Source: Sphingomonas sp. Leaf67
Lineage (GTDB): Bacteria > Pseudomonadota > Alphaproteobacteria > Sphingomonadales > Sphingomonadaceae
Assembly (NCBI RefSeq): GCF_001421965.1
Contig: NZ_LMLP01000012.1
Span: 805-64,804 of the forward strand
Length of the DNA: 64,000 nucleotides
Reading direction: 5' to 3'
Below the pieces are notes generated by a model. That model saw nothing but the letters and a program-made list of their open reading frames with translations. It was not told where the DNA came from and did not search any database. Made by a program: the position numbers and the translations under genes. Shown here piece by piece: positions 43,522-52,248 of this stretch (positions are counted from its first letter, which is position 1; the number at the start of each line of letters is the position of its first letter).

Positions 43522-45144
43522 ATGTGGTGGCAGACGCGGTGGTTCGTCGCGCTGATGGCCATACTGGCGGCGGTGCCGCTGCTGTGGCCCGATGTTCCGC
43601 CGATGGTCGACCTGCCCGGTCATATGGGGCGATATCGCGTCCAGCAACTGTGGGACACCGGACAGGCCCCCTGGTTTCACGACTGGTATAATTTCGACTG
43701 GAGCCTGATCGGCAATCTCGGCGTCGACCTGCTCGTCTGGCTGTTCGAACCGCTGCTCGGTCTCGAACCGACCGTCAAGCTTATCATCCTCGCCATTCCG
43801 CCGCTGACCGCCATCGGGCTGCTGTGGATCGCGCGCGAGGTGCATGGCCGCATTCCGGCCACCGCGCTGTTCGCGCTGCCGATCGTTTACAGCTTTCCGC
43901 TGCATTTCGGGTTCGCCAATTTCGCGCTGTCGATGGCGCTGGCGCTCAACGCCTTTGCACTGTGGCTGCGGCTGGGGCGGCAGGGGCGGCTGCTGCTGCG
44001 CGGGATCGTGTTCGTGCCGATCGCCGGACTGGTCTGGCTGACCCATACGTTCGGCTGGGGGACGCTCGGCGTGCTCGCCGCATCGGCCGAACTGATCCGC
44101 GAGCATGACAAGCGGCGCAACTGGTTCGCCGCCGCCTTCCATGCCGGGCTCCACTGCCTCGTCCTTGCCCCGCCGGCGCTGTTGATGCTGTTGTGGCGGT
44201 CGGGCGGGCATGTCGGCGGGCAGACCGCCGACTGGTTCAACTGGCGCGCGAAGATGTTGTGGCTGACCATGACGTTGCGCGACCGGTGGCAGCTCTACGA
44301 CCTCGCCTCGGTCGCGGTCTTCTATCTCGTGCTGTTCAAGGGGGTGCGCGATCCCAATATCGGCTATTCGCGCAATCTGGGCCTGTCGGCGCTGTTCCTG
44401 ATCGCGGTCTATGTCCTGTTGCCGCGCATCGTGTTCGGGTCGGCCTATGCCGATATGCGGCTGGTCCCGTATCTCTTCGGCATCTGCCTGATCGCCCTGC
44501 GTCCCAAACCCGGTACGTCGATCCGAAACGCCTCGGTACTGGCCGCGATCGGGCTGGCCATCTTCGTCGGGCGGATCGGTGCGACCACCGCCAGCTTCTG
44601 GCTGTACGACCGCGCGTACGACCGCGAACTGGCGGCGCTCGACCATGTGCCGATCGGCGCGCGGCTGGTCACCTTCGTCGGGGAGACGTGCTACAACGAA
44701 TGGCGGATGACCCGGCTGCAACATCTGCCCGGCATGGCGCTGACCCGGCGGCTGGCCTATGCCAACGACCAATGGTCGATGGCCGGCGGGCAGTTGCTGA
44801 CGGTGCGCTATTTCCCGGCGCGCGGATTTTCGCACGACCCGTCCGAACTGGTCACCGACGTCAAATGCCCGCGCGAATATTGGCGGCCGATCGCCGGCGC
44901 GCTCTACAAGTTCCCGCGCGACGCGTTCGACTATGTCTGGCTGATCCGCCCGCCCAAATATGACCGGCGGCTGGAACAGGGCTTGATCCCGGTCTGGCGC
45001 AATGGCAGCAGCGCGCTGTTCCGGATCGACCACCGCATCCCCCCGCCGGTGCTGACCTGGAGCGATCTGGGCAATCGGCCGTTTGCCAAACCCCGCCGCC
45101 GCCCGTCGCGCCAGATGGCGGCGCGCGACACCATCGTCCGGTAA
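43522..45144 (+). CDS. Polytopic membrane protein of unknown function
   Basis: A 540-residue membrane protein with about ten helices between residues 5 and 390, a first periplasmic loop with MVDLPGHMGRYRVQQLW, and a soluble C-terminal domain after 400 (LVTFVGETCYNEWRMTRL). Layout and length resemble the preceding gene and GT-C-type transferases, but no catalytic motif is certain. ATG 43522 has AGGTGA upstream; TTG at 43501 is an in-frame alternative. The charged C-terminus (RRRPSRQ) is cytoplasmic-looking. It probably belongs to the same operon. Confidence 0.6.
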   Translation: MWWQTRWFVALMAILAAVPLLWPDVPPMVDLPGHMGRYRVQQLWDTGQAPWFHDWYNFDWSLIGNLGVDLLVWLFEPLLGLEPTVKLIILAIPPLTAIGLLWIAREVHGRIPATALFALPIVYSFPLHFGFANFALSMALALNAFALWLRLGRQGRLLLRGIVFVPIAGLVWLTHTFGWGTLGVLAASAELIREHDKRRNWFAAAFHAGLHCLVLAPPALLMLLWRSGGHVGGQTADWFNWRAKMLWLTMTLRDRWQLYDLASVAVFYLVLFKGVRDPNIGYSRNLGLSALFLIAVYVLLPRIVFGSAYADMRLVPYLFGICLIALRPKPGTSIRNASVLAAIGLAIFVGRIGATTASFWLYDRAYDRELAALDHVPIGARLVTFVGETCYNEWRMTRLQHLPGMALTRRLAYANDQWSMAGGQLLTVRYFPARGFSHDPSELVTDVKCPREYWRPIAGALYKFPRDAFDYVWLIRPPKYDRRLEQGLIPVWRNGSSALFRIDHRIPPPVLTWSDLGNRPFAKPRRRPSRQMAARDTIVR

Positions 45145-45156
45145 AGGAGACGCTTC

Positions 45157-45474
45157 ATGGACTTTCTCAACAACGCGCTGAACCTTGCCGGCCGCTTCGA
45201 CCTGCCCGCCATTGCCGAAAAGGCTGGCATCACCCCCGAACAGGTACAGACGGTCATCGGCCTGCTCGGCAAGTTCGCCGGCCATGCCGACCCGGCACAG
45301 GACGCCGCCGACCATAGCGGCGTATCGCGTCATCAGATCGAATCGATCCTTTCCGAAATCGGCGGGGCCGACGCGCTGGGACAGGTGGCACAGGCATTCG
45401 GCTTCGACATCGATGCAAAGGGCGGCGCGGGCGACCTGCTCGGCAATCTCGGCGGCATGTTCGGGCGGAAGTAA
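45157..45474 (+). CDS. Small uncharacterised protein
   Basis: A 105-residue acidic protein without signal or membrane segment. It has two helical repeats: AEKAGITPEQVQTVIGLLG and HSGVSRHQIESILSEIGG, each looking like a helix-turn-helix-like or DUF937-type hairpin. A Gly-rich tail (GGAGDLLGNLGGMFG) follows, of the sort seen in DUF937 proteins. An AAGGAG site 8 nt before the ATG and a 12-bp gap to the upstream membrane gene support it as real. The function is unknown. Confidence 0.65.
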   Translation: MDFLNNALNLAGRFDLPAIAEKAGITPEQVQTVIGLLGKFAGHADPAQDAADHSGVSRHQIESILSEIGGADALGQVAQAFGFDIDAKGGAGDLLGNLGGMFGRK

Positions 45475-45478
45475 GGCG

Positions 45479-46609
45479 TCAGCCCCGCCGGAACGGGGTC
45501 ATCTCGCCCAGATATTCCTGCTCCTGCCCGATCGCCGCGCGCTCGCGATCGACGAATTCGGCGACCGCGCGGTGGAAACCAGGGTCGGGCAGGAAATGCG
45601 CCGACCACGTCGTGACCGGGACATAACCGCGCGCCAGCTTGTGCTCGCCCTGCGCCCCCGCCTCGACCCGCTGCAACCGCCGCGCGATCGCGGCATCGAT
45701 CGCCTGATAATAGCATAGCTCGAAATGGAGGAACGGCACCTCCTCCACCGCGCCCCAATAGCGCCCGTACAGCGCATCGCCGCCGATCAGGTTCAGCGCG
45801 CCCGCGATCGGCCGGCCGTCGCGCTCGGCGAGGATCAGCAGGACGTCGTCGCCCATCGCCTCCGACAGCAGCGGAAAGAAGCTGCGCGTGAGGTACGGCC
45901 GACCCCATTTGCGATTGCCGGTGTCCTGATAGAACGCCCAGAACGCATCCCAATGCTCCGGCCGGATGTCACGCCCGGTCAGGTGCCGCACGGTCAGCCC
46001 GTCGAGCGCGGCCGCACGTTCCTTGCGGATCGCCTTGCGCTTGCGGCTGGCAAGGTCGTTCAGGAAATCATCGAAGCTGTCATAGCCGCGATTGGCCCAG
46101 TGAAACTGCGTCCCCGCCCGCGTCAGCCAGCCCGCCGCCTGCAACGCCGGCAATTGCGCTTCGTCGACGAACGTCGCGTGCGCCGACGACAGCCCGTTCT
46201 GCCGGACTACCGCCTCGACCGCCGCGATCAGCGCCGATGCCTGCGCCGGATCGCGCAGCAGCAACCGAGGGCCGGGCACCGGGGTAAAGGGCACGGCAAT
46301 CTGCAGCTTGGGGTAATAATCGCCGCCGGCCCGCTCCCACGCATCGGCCCATGCGTGATCGAACACATATTCGCCCTGACTATGTGACTTGGCATAGGCC
46401 GGCGCGATCGCGACCGGCACGCCGTCGGCATCGGCGACGATGATCGGCAGCGGTTGCCACCCCGACCGTCCACCGACGCTGCCCGATTGTTCGAGCGCCG
46501 ACAGAAAGGCGTGGGACAGGAACGGATTGCCCTTGCCCGCGCAGGCGTCCCACTGGTCGGCGGGAACGGCGCGGACGCCCTCGGCGATGCGGGCGGTGAT
46601 GGTCGTCAC
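45479..46609 (-). CDS. Peptidoglycan-recognition/FemAB-like GNAT protein (DUF482, COG3146)
   Basis: A 376-residue protein of the COG3146 group of GNAT-fold acyltransferases. Recognisable parts are GNPFLSHAFLSALEQSG near the start, SQGEYVFDHAWADAW, the LASRKRKAIRKER segment and FYQDTGNRKWGRPYLTRSFF, all typical of this family. The activity is undetermined; FemAB relatives add amino acids to peptidoglycan precursors. The start is GTG at 46609; no ribosome-binding site is clear. It is convergent with the small gene before it, 4 bp apart. Confidence 0.8.
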   Translation of the reverse strand: MTTITARIAEGVRAVPADQWDACAGKGNPFLSHAFLSALEQSGSVGGRSGWQPLPIIVADADGVPVAIAPAYAKSHSQGEYVFDHAWADAWERAGGDYYPKLQIAVPFTPVPGPRLLLRDPAQASALIAAVEAVVRQNGLSSAHATFVDEAQLPALQAAGWLTRAGTQFHWANRGYDSFDDFLNDLASRKRKAIRKERAAALDGLTVRHLTGRDIRPEHWDAFWAFYQDTGNRKWGRPYLTRSFFPLLSEAMGDDVLLILAERDGRPIAGALNLIGGDALYGRYWGAVEEVPFLHFELCYYQAIDAAIARRLQRVEAGAQGEHKLARGYVPVTTWSAHFLPDPGFHRAVAEFVDRERAAIGQEQEYLGEMTPFRRG

Positions 46610-46658
46610 ATGGGCGAAGATAGGGGTGATGGCAGGCGTCGGGTAGCCCCCTTCACAC

Positions 46659-46757
46659 CGTCATCCCGGCGCAGGCCGGGATCCATGGATACGGCCCTCC
46701 CGGTAAGAGGCGCGGCGCCGGTCTGTCCGTGGATTCCGGCCTTCGCCGGAATGACGA
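46659..46757. repeat. REPIN-like inverted repeat, family A copy 3
   Basis: CGTCATCCCGGCGCAGGCCG (from 46659) and the inverse GTGGATTCCGGCCTTCGCCG (46729 on, ending ATGACGA) flank about 40 nt. It sits between the GNAT gene start and the mscS stop. Confidence 0.75.
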
Positions 46758-46762
46758 ACCGA

Positions 46763-48043
46763 TCAGTCTTTCGTCACCTTCAACCCATCCCGGAACAACA
46801 GCTCGCGCCGAGGGACCGGAATCTCGATCCCATTCTCCTTGAACAGATCCCATAGCCGGTTGAGCACATCGGACCGGACATTGCCGACGCCCTGTTCGGG
46901 GTCGCTGATCCACGCCAGTATCTCATGCTCGACGGCATAGTCGCCGTACGAGATCAGCCAGACATTGGGCTTGGGACTGCGCAGCACGCGCGGGCTTTCG
47001 GTCGCCGCCTGCAACATCAGCTTCTGCGCCAGCCGCAAATCGGTCTCGTATCCCACGCCCACCGGAATGCGGACCCGGACGTTGCGGTCGGAAAAGGACC
47101 AGTTCTCCACCTCCTGCGTCATCAGGTTTTCGTTGGGGATCAGGTGCTCCTTGCCGTCGCGGGTGATGACCGACACCGCGCGCACGCCGATCTTGTTGAC
47201 CCATCCGAAGCTGTCGCCGACCACGATCACGTCGCCCGGCTTGATCGACCGGTCCATTAACAGGATGATGCCCGCGATCAGATTGCCGACCGTCTTCTGC
47301 AACCCGAATCCGACCGCAAGGCCAAGGCCACCGGAAAAGATCGCAAAGGTCGTCAGGTCGATGCCGAGCACATCGATCCCGAAGAAAAACGCGGTAATCA
47401 CCACCGCGATCGATGCCAGCTTCTGCGCCAGCAATTTCTGCGCCGGGTCCAGTCCCTTGGCCTGCGCGACGCCATGCGCGACCAGTTTGTTGACGATCCG
47501 CACGACCGCATACAGCACGACCGCGGTCAGCAGGGTACTGACCAGCGCCAGCAGCGACAATCGCCGCCGCCCGATCGAAAATCCAATCGCGTCGAGCGTA
47601 TCGGTGATCGGCTCCAGCCCGCCGACGGCCCCGGACAGCACGGCGACGAACAGGATGAACCCGACCACCCACGCCATCCACCGTGCCAGATGGACGCCGC
47701 GCAACAGCTGCACTACCAGCCGCGCCACCGCCGCGCCCAGCGCAAGCCCGACGACGATGTCGGCCAACGCGCCCCAGTCGTGCGCCTTCCCCACCACCGC
47801 CAGCGCCAGTACCGCGACCAGATGGCGGACGATGTCGCACAGCCGCTCGACGATGCCGGTGGCATGGTCGCCCACCCGGTCGCGCCACAGGCCGGTCAGC
47901 CCCGGCCCGGCCCAGCGCCCGACGAACCAGCCGAGCGCGAGCGACAACAGCACGCAGCCGAGCGCCACCCCGGCCTCGGCCAGTTGCGCGCCATCCCCGA
48001 CCGGCAGGCCGCGCGCCGTCAGCCAGCCGGCGATCCCGTTCAC
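46763..48043 (-). CDS. Mechanosensitive ion channel (MscS family)
   Basis: A 426-residue membrane channel with four to five helices. The pore helix reads IFSGGLGLAVGFGLQKTVGN and is followed by NLIAGIILLMDRSIKPGDVI, the MscS signature, then the cytoplasmic beta and alpha/beta cage (DGKEHLIPNENLMTQEVENW). It releases osmolytes on hypo-osmotic shock. The GTG start at 48043 overlaps the metC stop (GTGA), so it is the last gene of a four-gene leftward unit with photolyase, sseA and metC. Confidence 0.93.
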   Translation of the reverse strand: MNGIAGWLTARGLPVGDGAQLAEAGVALGCVLLSLALGWFVGRWAGPGLTGLWRDRVGDHATGIVERLCDIVRHLVAVLALAVVGKAHDWGALADIVVGLALGAAVARLVVQLLRGVHLARWMAWVVGFILFVAVLSGAVGGLEPITDTLDAIGFSIGRRRLSLLALVSTLLTAVVLYAVVRIVNKLVAHGVAQAKGLDPAQKLLAQKLASIAVVITAFFFGIDVLGIDLTTFAIFSGGLGLAVGFGLQKTVGNLIAGIILLMDRSIKPGDVIVVGDSFGWVNKIGVRAVSVITRDGKEHLIPNENLMTQEVENWSFSDRNVRVRIPVGVGYETDLRLAQKLMLQAATESPRVLRSPKPNVWLISYGDYAVEHEILAWISDPEQGVGNVRSDVLNRLWDLFKENGIEIPVPRRELLFRDGLKVTKD

Positions 48044-49233
48044 CGCGTCGCCCGGAACCGCGCCAGACCGGCGTCGAGATCGGCGATCAGGTCGTCCACG
48101 TCCTCCAGCCCGATCTGCAACCGGATCATCGGCCCCTCCGCCGGGGTGCGGGTGACGCTGCGATAGCGATGCGGATCGATCGGCAGCGCGAGGCTTTCGA
48201 ACCCGCCCCAGCTATACCCGATACCGAACAGCGTGAGGCCGTCGATCAGCGCCGCGCGGGCATCGTCGCTGCCGCCGTCGAGGACGAAGGCGAACAGCCC
48301 GGCGCTGCCCCGGAAATCGCGGACGAAGATGTCGTGTCCCGGACTGCCCGGCAACGCGGGGTGCAGCACCCGCGCGACGCCCGGCTGTTCGCCGAGCCAT
48401 GTCGCGATCCGGATCGACGATTCGCCATGCTGCTTCAACCGCACCGCCATCGTCCGCAGGCCGCGTGCGCCGAGCGCGGCATCGTCCGGCCCGACATGCT
48501 GGCCCAGTTGATAGGTCGCGTCGCGCAATGCCTGCCAGTGCGATGCCACCGCCGTCGCCGATCCCAGCATCGCATCGGAATGGCCGACGACATATTTGGT
48601 GCAGGCCATGATCGTCACATCGACCCCGTGCGCCATGGCCGGGAACAGCAGCGGCGTCGCCCAGGTATTGTCGAGGATGGTGGTGATACCGCGCATGCGC
48701 GCGATGGCGGTCATCGCCGGCACGTCCTGTACCTCGAAGGTCAGGCTGCCGGGACTTTCGAGGAACAGCACCCGCGTCTTCGGCGTCATCAACTCGGCGA
48801 TGCCCGCCCCGATCATCGGATCGTACAGGGTCGTCTCGACCCCGATCGTGCGCAGCATTCCCAGCGCGAAGGCGCGGGTCGGATCATAGGCACTGTCGGG
48901 CAGCAACAGGTGATCGCCGGGCTTGAGATAGGCGAGCAGCGCCGTCGTGATCGCCGCGACCCCCGATGGATAGAGCAACGTGCCCTCCGCCCCCGGCTCC
49001 AGTCCGGTCAACGCCTCGGCCAGCGACCACTGGGTCGGCGTGCCTCGCCGGCCGTAGAACAGGCGATGATGGGTATCGCCGCCCGCCGCCGCGCGCAGGT
49101 CGGCGACGTCGTCGTACAAGATCGTCGACGCGCGCCACACCGGTACGTTGACCACGCCGCCGGTCCATTCATCGCGCCGGCCGCCGGTGACGACGCGCGT
49201 CGCGGGCGATTGGGGCGTATCGTGCTTGCTCAT
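48040..49233 (-). CDS. metC: Cystathionine beta-lyase (PLP-dependent, Cys/Met metabolism)
   Basis: A 397-residue PLP enzyme of the Cys/Met-metabolism family. YPSGVAAITTAL holds the cofactor phosphate site, ILDNTWATPLLF the PLP-ring Asp, and K213 in CTKYVVGHSDAM is the Schiff-base lysine. The pattern FYGRRGTPTQ and GYSWGGFESL is that of alphaproteobacterial MetC. Cystathionine gamma-lyase activity is an alternative. ATG 49233 overlaps the sseA stop by 4 bp. Confidence 0.9.
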   Translation of the reverse strand: MSKHDTPQSPATRVVTGGRRDEWTGGVVNVPVWRASTILYDDVADLRAAAGGDTHHRLFYGRRGTPTQWSLAEALTGLEPGAEGTLLYPSGVAAITTALLAYLKPGDHLLLPDSAYDPTRAFALGMLRTIGVETTLYDPMIGAGIAELMTPKTRVLFLESPGSLTFEVQDVPAMTAIARMRGITTILDNTWATPLLFPAMAHGVDVTIMACTKYVVGHSDAMLGSATAVASHWQALRDATYQLGQHVGPDDAALGARGLRTMAVRLKQHGESSIRIATWLGEQPGVARVLHPALPGSPGHDIFVRDFRGSAGLFAFVLDGGSDDARAALIDGLTLFGIGYSWGGFESLALPIDPHRYRSVTRTPAEGPMIRLQIGLEDVDDLIADLDAGLARFRATR

Positions 49234-50051
49234 GCGGTCACCTTCGGCGTCTGCGGATCGGCGGCCCATTCGGTCCAGCTACCGTCATACAATGCGGCGC
49301 TGCGCCCCAGCAGATGCAGTGCAAAAGCGGGGATCGCGGCGGTGACGCCCGACCCGCAGGTGGTCGTCACCGGCCGGTCGAGATCGACGCCCTCGCCCGC
49401 GAACAGCGCCGCCAGTTCCTCAGGGGACCGCCACGTCCCGTCGTCCCGAAAGAAGCGTGCATAATGCAGGTTGCGGCTGCCCGGAATATGCCCCGACGGC
49501 AGCCCGCGCGGATCGGCCTCGCTGCCGTCAAAGCGCGCCGGCGAGCGGGCATCGACCAGCTGCGCGCCATCACCGGCAAGGATCATCGCCTTGGTGCGCA
49601 CCGCGGCCAGATCGGGATCGGCGACGAAGCGGGTCGGTTCGGACGTCGCGATGCCGCGCTCGGCCGGGCGGCCCTCACTGCGCCATTTCGGCAGGCCGCC
49701 GTCGAGGATCGCAACCGGCAGCGCCGGCGCGAACCGCCGGAACAGCCACCACGCGCGCGCCGCCGTATGGTGCGGCGAATTGTCGTACAGCACGATCTGC
49801 GCATCCTGCCCGACGCCGAGCGCACCCAACCGCCCGGCGAAGGTGTCCGCCGTCGGCAGCGACGTCGCCTGGCCCGTCGACAGGCTACGCAGGTCGAGAA
49901 AGCGCGCGCCGGGCACATGCGCGGCGGCATATTCCGCGGCTTCGTCGCGCGGCGGATCGGGCTGTACGGGCACGAAGGTCGCGTCGAGGACGATCAGGCC
50001 GGGGGTACCGATCCGGTCGGCCAGCCATGCGGTGGAAAGGAGCGATTGCAT
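49230..50051 (-). CDS. sseA: 3-mercaptopyruvate sulfurtransferase
   Basis: A 273-residue two-domain rhodanese. The inactive N-terminal domain runs to about 130 ([10 protein letters not shown]); the catalytic domain has [10 protein letters not shown] and the active loop CGSGVT with C232, whose Ser/Gly/Val-Thr form marks mercaptopyruvate rather than thiosulfate specificity. ATG 50051 gives the usual N-terminus ([11 protein letters not shown]). A TTG at 50087 overlapping the photolyase stop is a longer alternative. It precedes metC, so the operon has a sulfur-amino-acid theme. Confidence 0.9.
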   Translation of the reverse strand: MQSLLSTAWLADRIGTPGLIVLDATFVPVQPDPPRDEAAEYAAAHVPGARFLDLRSLSTGQATSLPTADTFAGRLGALGVGQDAQIVLYDNSPHHTAARAWWLFRRFAPALPVAILDGGLPKWRSEGRPAERGIATSEPTRFVADPDLAAVRTKAMILAGDGAQLVDARSPARFDGSEADPRGLPSGHIPGSRNLHYARFFRDDGTWRSPEELAALFAGEGVDLDRPVTTTCGSGVTAAIPAFALHLLGRSAALYDGSWTEWAADPQTPKVTA

Positions 50052-50083
50052 GGGGGAGAGGCTTAGGCGAGCGGTCCCGCCGG

Positions 50084-51631
50084 TCAATCCCCGTACCGCG
50101 GCAGTTCATCGAGTGCCTCGAGAAACCCCGCCGCCTGTTGGCGGAGCGCCTGCTGCGTTTCCCCGGCCATCTTGTCCCAGCTGCGATACGGCATCGCCAT
50201 GCGCGGATTGTTGCCGCACTTGTCGCGGTTGCGGACCACGAAGTCCCAATACAGCGCGTTGAACGGACACGCATCCGGCCCGGTGCGCTGCTTCACGTCA
50301 TAGCGGCACGACCTGCAATAATCGGACATCCGGTCGATATAGGCACCCGACGATGCATAGGGCTTCGACCCCAGCAGCCCGCCATCGCCGAACTGGCTCA
50401 TCCCCAGCGTATTGGGCAGCTCGACCCATTCATAGGCGTCGGCATACACTTCCAGATACCAGCGATGCACCTGTTGCGGCTCGGCCCCGATGAGCAAGGC
50501 AAAGTTGCCGGTAATCATCAACCGCTGGATATGATGGGCATAGGCGTTGGACAAAGTCTGCCCGATCGCTTGGGACAGGCAGTGCATGTCGGTCTCGCCG
50601 GTCCAGTAGAATCCGGGCAGGTCGCGCTTCGCATTCAGGAAGTTGCGCTCGACATAGTCCGGTCCCTCGCGCCAATAGATGCCACGAACATATTCGCGCC
50701 ACCCGATGACCTGCCGGATAAAGCCCTCGGCGGCGTTGATCGGCACCTTGCCGCCCAAGAACTGCTTCTCGACCGACTTGCACAGGTCGAGCGGATCGAG
50801 CAGCCCGGCATTCAGGTAGGGCGACAGCACCGCGTGCCACAGATACGGTTCGTCGGTCAGCATCGCGTCCTGATTGTCGCCGAACCCCGGCAAGGCATGG
50901 GTCAGGAAGGCGCGTTGCTGGCGCAGGGCGTCCTTGCGGGTAACGGCGAAGTCGAACCCGTCGAGCGACCCGGCATGATCGCCGAAGCGTTCGCCGACCA
51001 ACGCCAGCACCGCTTGCGTCACGTCGTCCGGTGCGAACGACAGCGGTCGCGGCATCAGCATGTCGCGCTGGGCGGGTTTGCGATTGTCGTGATCGAAATT
51101 CCATTTGCCGCCGACCGGCTTGTCGCCCTCCATCAACAGACCGGTCTCGCGGCGCATGTCGCGATAGAAATATTCCATGCGCAATTCGCGTCGTCCGTCC
51201 GCCCACGCAGCGAACCGGTCGTGCGAACACAGGAATCGCGTGTCGGCGCGGACATCGACGGGTATGCCGAAGACCGTCTCCCATGCCTCCAGCATCGCCT
51301 GCACCCGCCATTCGCCGGCTTCGGTGACGACGATCCGCGTCGGATCATGCCGTTCGACCGCCCGCGCGACCTCGCCGGTGAAGCTGCCGGCATTGTCGGG
51401 ATCGTCGAGCGTTACATAGTCGACGCGCCAACCCGCCTCCCGCAACGCGGCCGCATGATGCCGCATCGCAGCGAACAGGAACGCGATCTTCTTGGGATGA
51501 TGGCGGACATAGGTCGCCTCCTCGACCACCTCCATCATCAGGATCGTGGTGCAGCCGGGGTCTGCGTCGCGCAACGACGACAGGCCCATCGACAACTGGT
51601 CGCCCAGCACCGGGATCAGCACCCGTTCCAT
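50084..51631 (-). CDS. Iron-sulfur photolyase (FeS-BCP / PhrB-type, (6-4) photolyase)
   Basis: A 515-residue cryptochrome/photolyase-family flavoprotein of the iron-sulfur bacterial group. The N-terminal half holds the antenna-type Rossmann domain ([10 protein letters not shown]). The C-terminal half has the 4Fe-4S ligands C351, C439, C442 and C455, which fall one residue from those of Agrobacterium PhrB (350, 438, 441, 454). The helical FAD cradle contains [15 protein letters not shown]. PhrB repairs (6-4) photoproducts using FAD with a lumazine antenna. It leads the leftward operon and is divergent from queF, 30 bp apart. Confidence 0.92.
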   Translation of the reverse strand: MERVLIPVLGDQLSMGLSSLRDADPGCTTILMMEVVEEATYVRHHPKKIAFLFAAMRHHAAALREAGWRVDYVTLDDPDNAGSFTGEVARAVERHDPTRIVVTEAGEWRVQAMLEAWETVFGIPVDVRADTRFLCSHDRFAAWADGRRELRMEYFYRDMRRETGLLMEGDKPVGGKWNFDHDNRKPAQRDMLMPRPLSFAPDDVTQAVLALVGERFGDHAGSLDGFDFAVTRKDALRQQRAFLTHALPGFGDNQDAMLTDEPYLWHAVLSPYLNAGLLDPLDLCKSVEKQFLGGKVPINAAEGFIRQVIGWREYVRGIYWREGPDYVERNFLNAKRDLPGFYWTGETDMHCLSQAIGQTLSNAYAHHIQRLMITGNFALLIGAEPQQVHRWYLEVYADAYEWVELPNTLGMSQFGDGGLLGSKPYASSGAYIDRMSDYCRSCRYDVKQRTGPDACPFNALYWDFVVRNRDKCGNNPRMAMPYRSWDKMAGETQQALRQQAAGFLEALDELPRYGD

Positions 51632-51661
51632 TCGCGCCCGCCTTTTCCTACATACGCAGCC

Positions 51662-52105
51662 ATGGACCCGAAATTCCTTGGCCAGGCCAGCCCGCTTCCC
51701 GCCAACCCGGAAGCCGCCGAACTCGATTATGTTCCGAACCCGCGCGGCACGCCGTATCTGGTGCGTTTCACCTCGCCCGAATTCACCTCGCTATGCCCGG
51801 TCACCGGACAGCCCGATTTCGCGCATCTGGTGATCGATTATGTGCCGGGTGCGACGATCGTCGAATCGAAATCACTGAAACTGTTCCTTGGCGCCTTTCG
51901 TAACCATGCGGCGTTTCACGAGGATTGCACCGTCGGTATCGGCGAGCGCCTGTTCCGTGAAATGAACCCGGTGTGGCTGCGTATCGGCGGCTACTGGTAT
52001 CCGCGAGGCGGCATTCCGATCGACGTGTTCTGGCAATCGGGGGAAAAACCCGCCGGCGTGTGGATTCCTGAACAGGACGTGCCCGGATATCGCGGACGCG
52101 GCTGA
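51662..52105 (+). CDS. queF: NADPH-dependent 7-cyano-7-deazaguanine reductase (QueF, unimodular)
   Basis: A 147-residue tunnelling-fold enzyme that reduces preQ0 to preQ1 in queuosine synthesis. The family motif ESKSLK is at 68-73, the catalytic Cys is C45 ([10 protein letters not shown]) and D52 follows. [11 protein letters not shown] provides the His/Glu contacts. The length is that of the short (unimodular) class. The ATG at 51662 leaves 30 bp to the divergent photolyase, so both promoters must overlap. A hairpin follows the stop. Confidence 0.96.
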   Translation: MDPKFLGQASPLPANPEAAELDYVPNPRGTPYLVRFTSPEFTSLCPVTGQPDFAHLVIDYVPGATIVESKSLKLFLGAFRNHAAFHEDCTVGIGERLFREMNPVWLRIGGYWYPRGGIPIDVFWQSGEKPAGVWIPEQDVPGYRGRG

Positions 52106-52111
52106 TTCGTC

Positions 52112-52153
52112 GCGTTGCGGCAACGTTTCGACGGTCGAATCCTGCCGCAACGC
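52112..52153 (+). terminator. Hairpin after queF
   Basis: GCGTTGCGGCA (52112-52122) and TGCCGCAACGC (52143-52153) form an 11-bp stem with a 20-nt loop, starting 7 nt after the queF stop. The sequence after it is AT-rich but without a clean T-run, so efficiency is uncertain. Confidence 0.5.
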
Positions 52154-52248
52154 ACAAATCATGCAACTTTTATGCGTATCGGAATGTTTCTGGTTATGGA
52201 CACCGCCCCTTCGGGGAGCGGCTCACCGCATCGCAAAGAGGAACGCAG

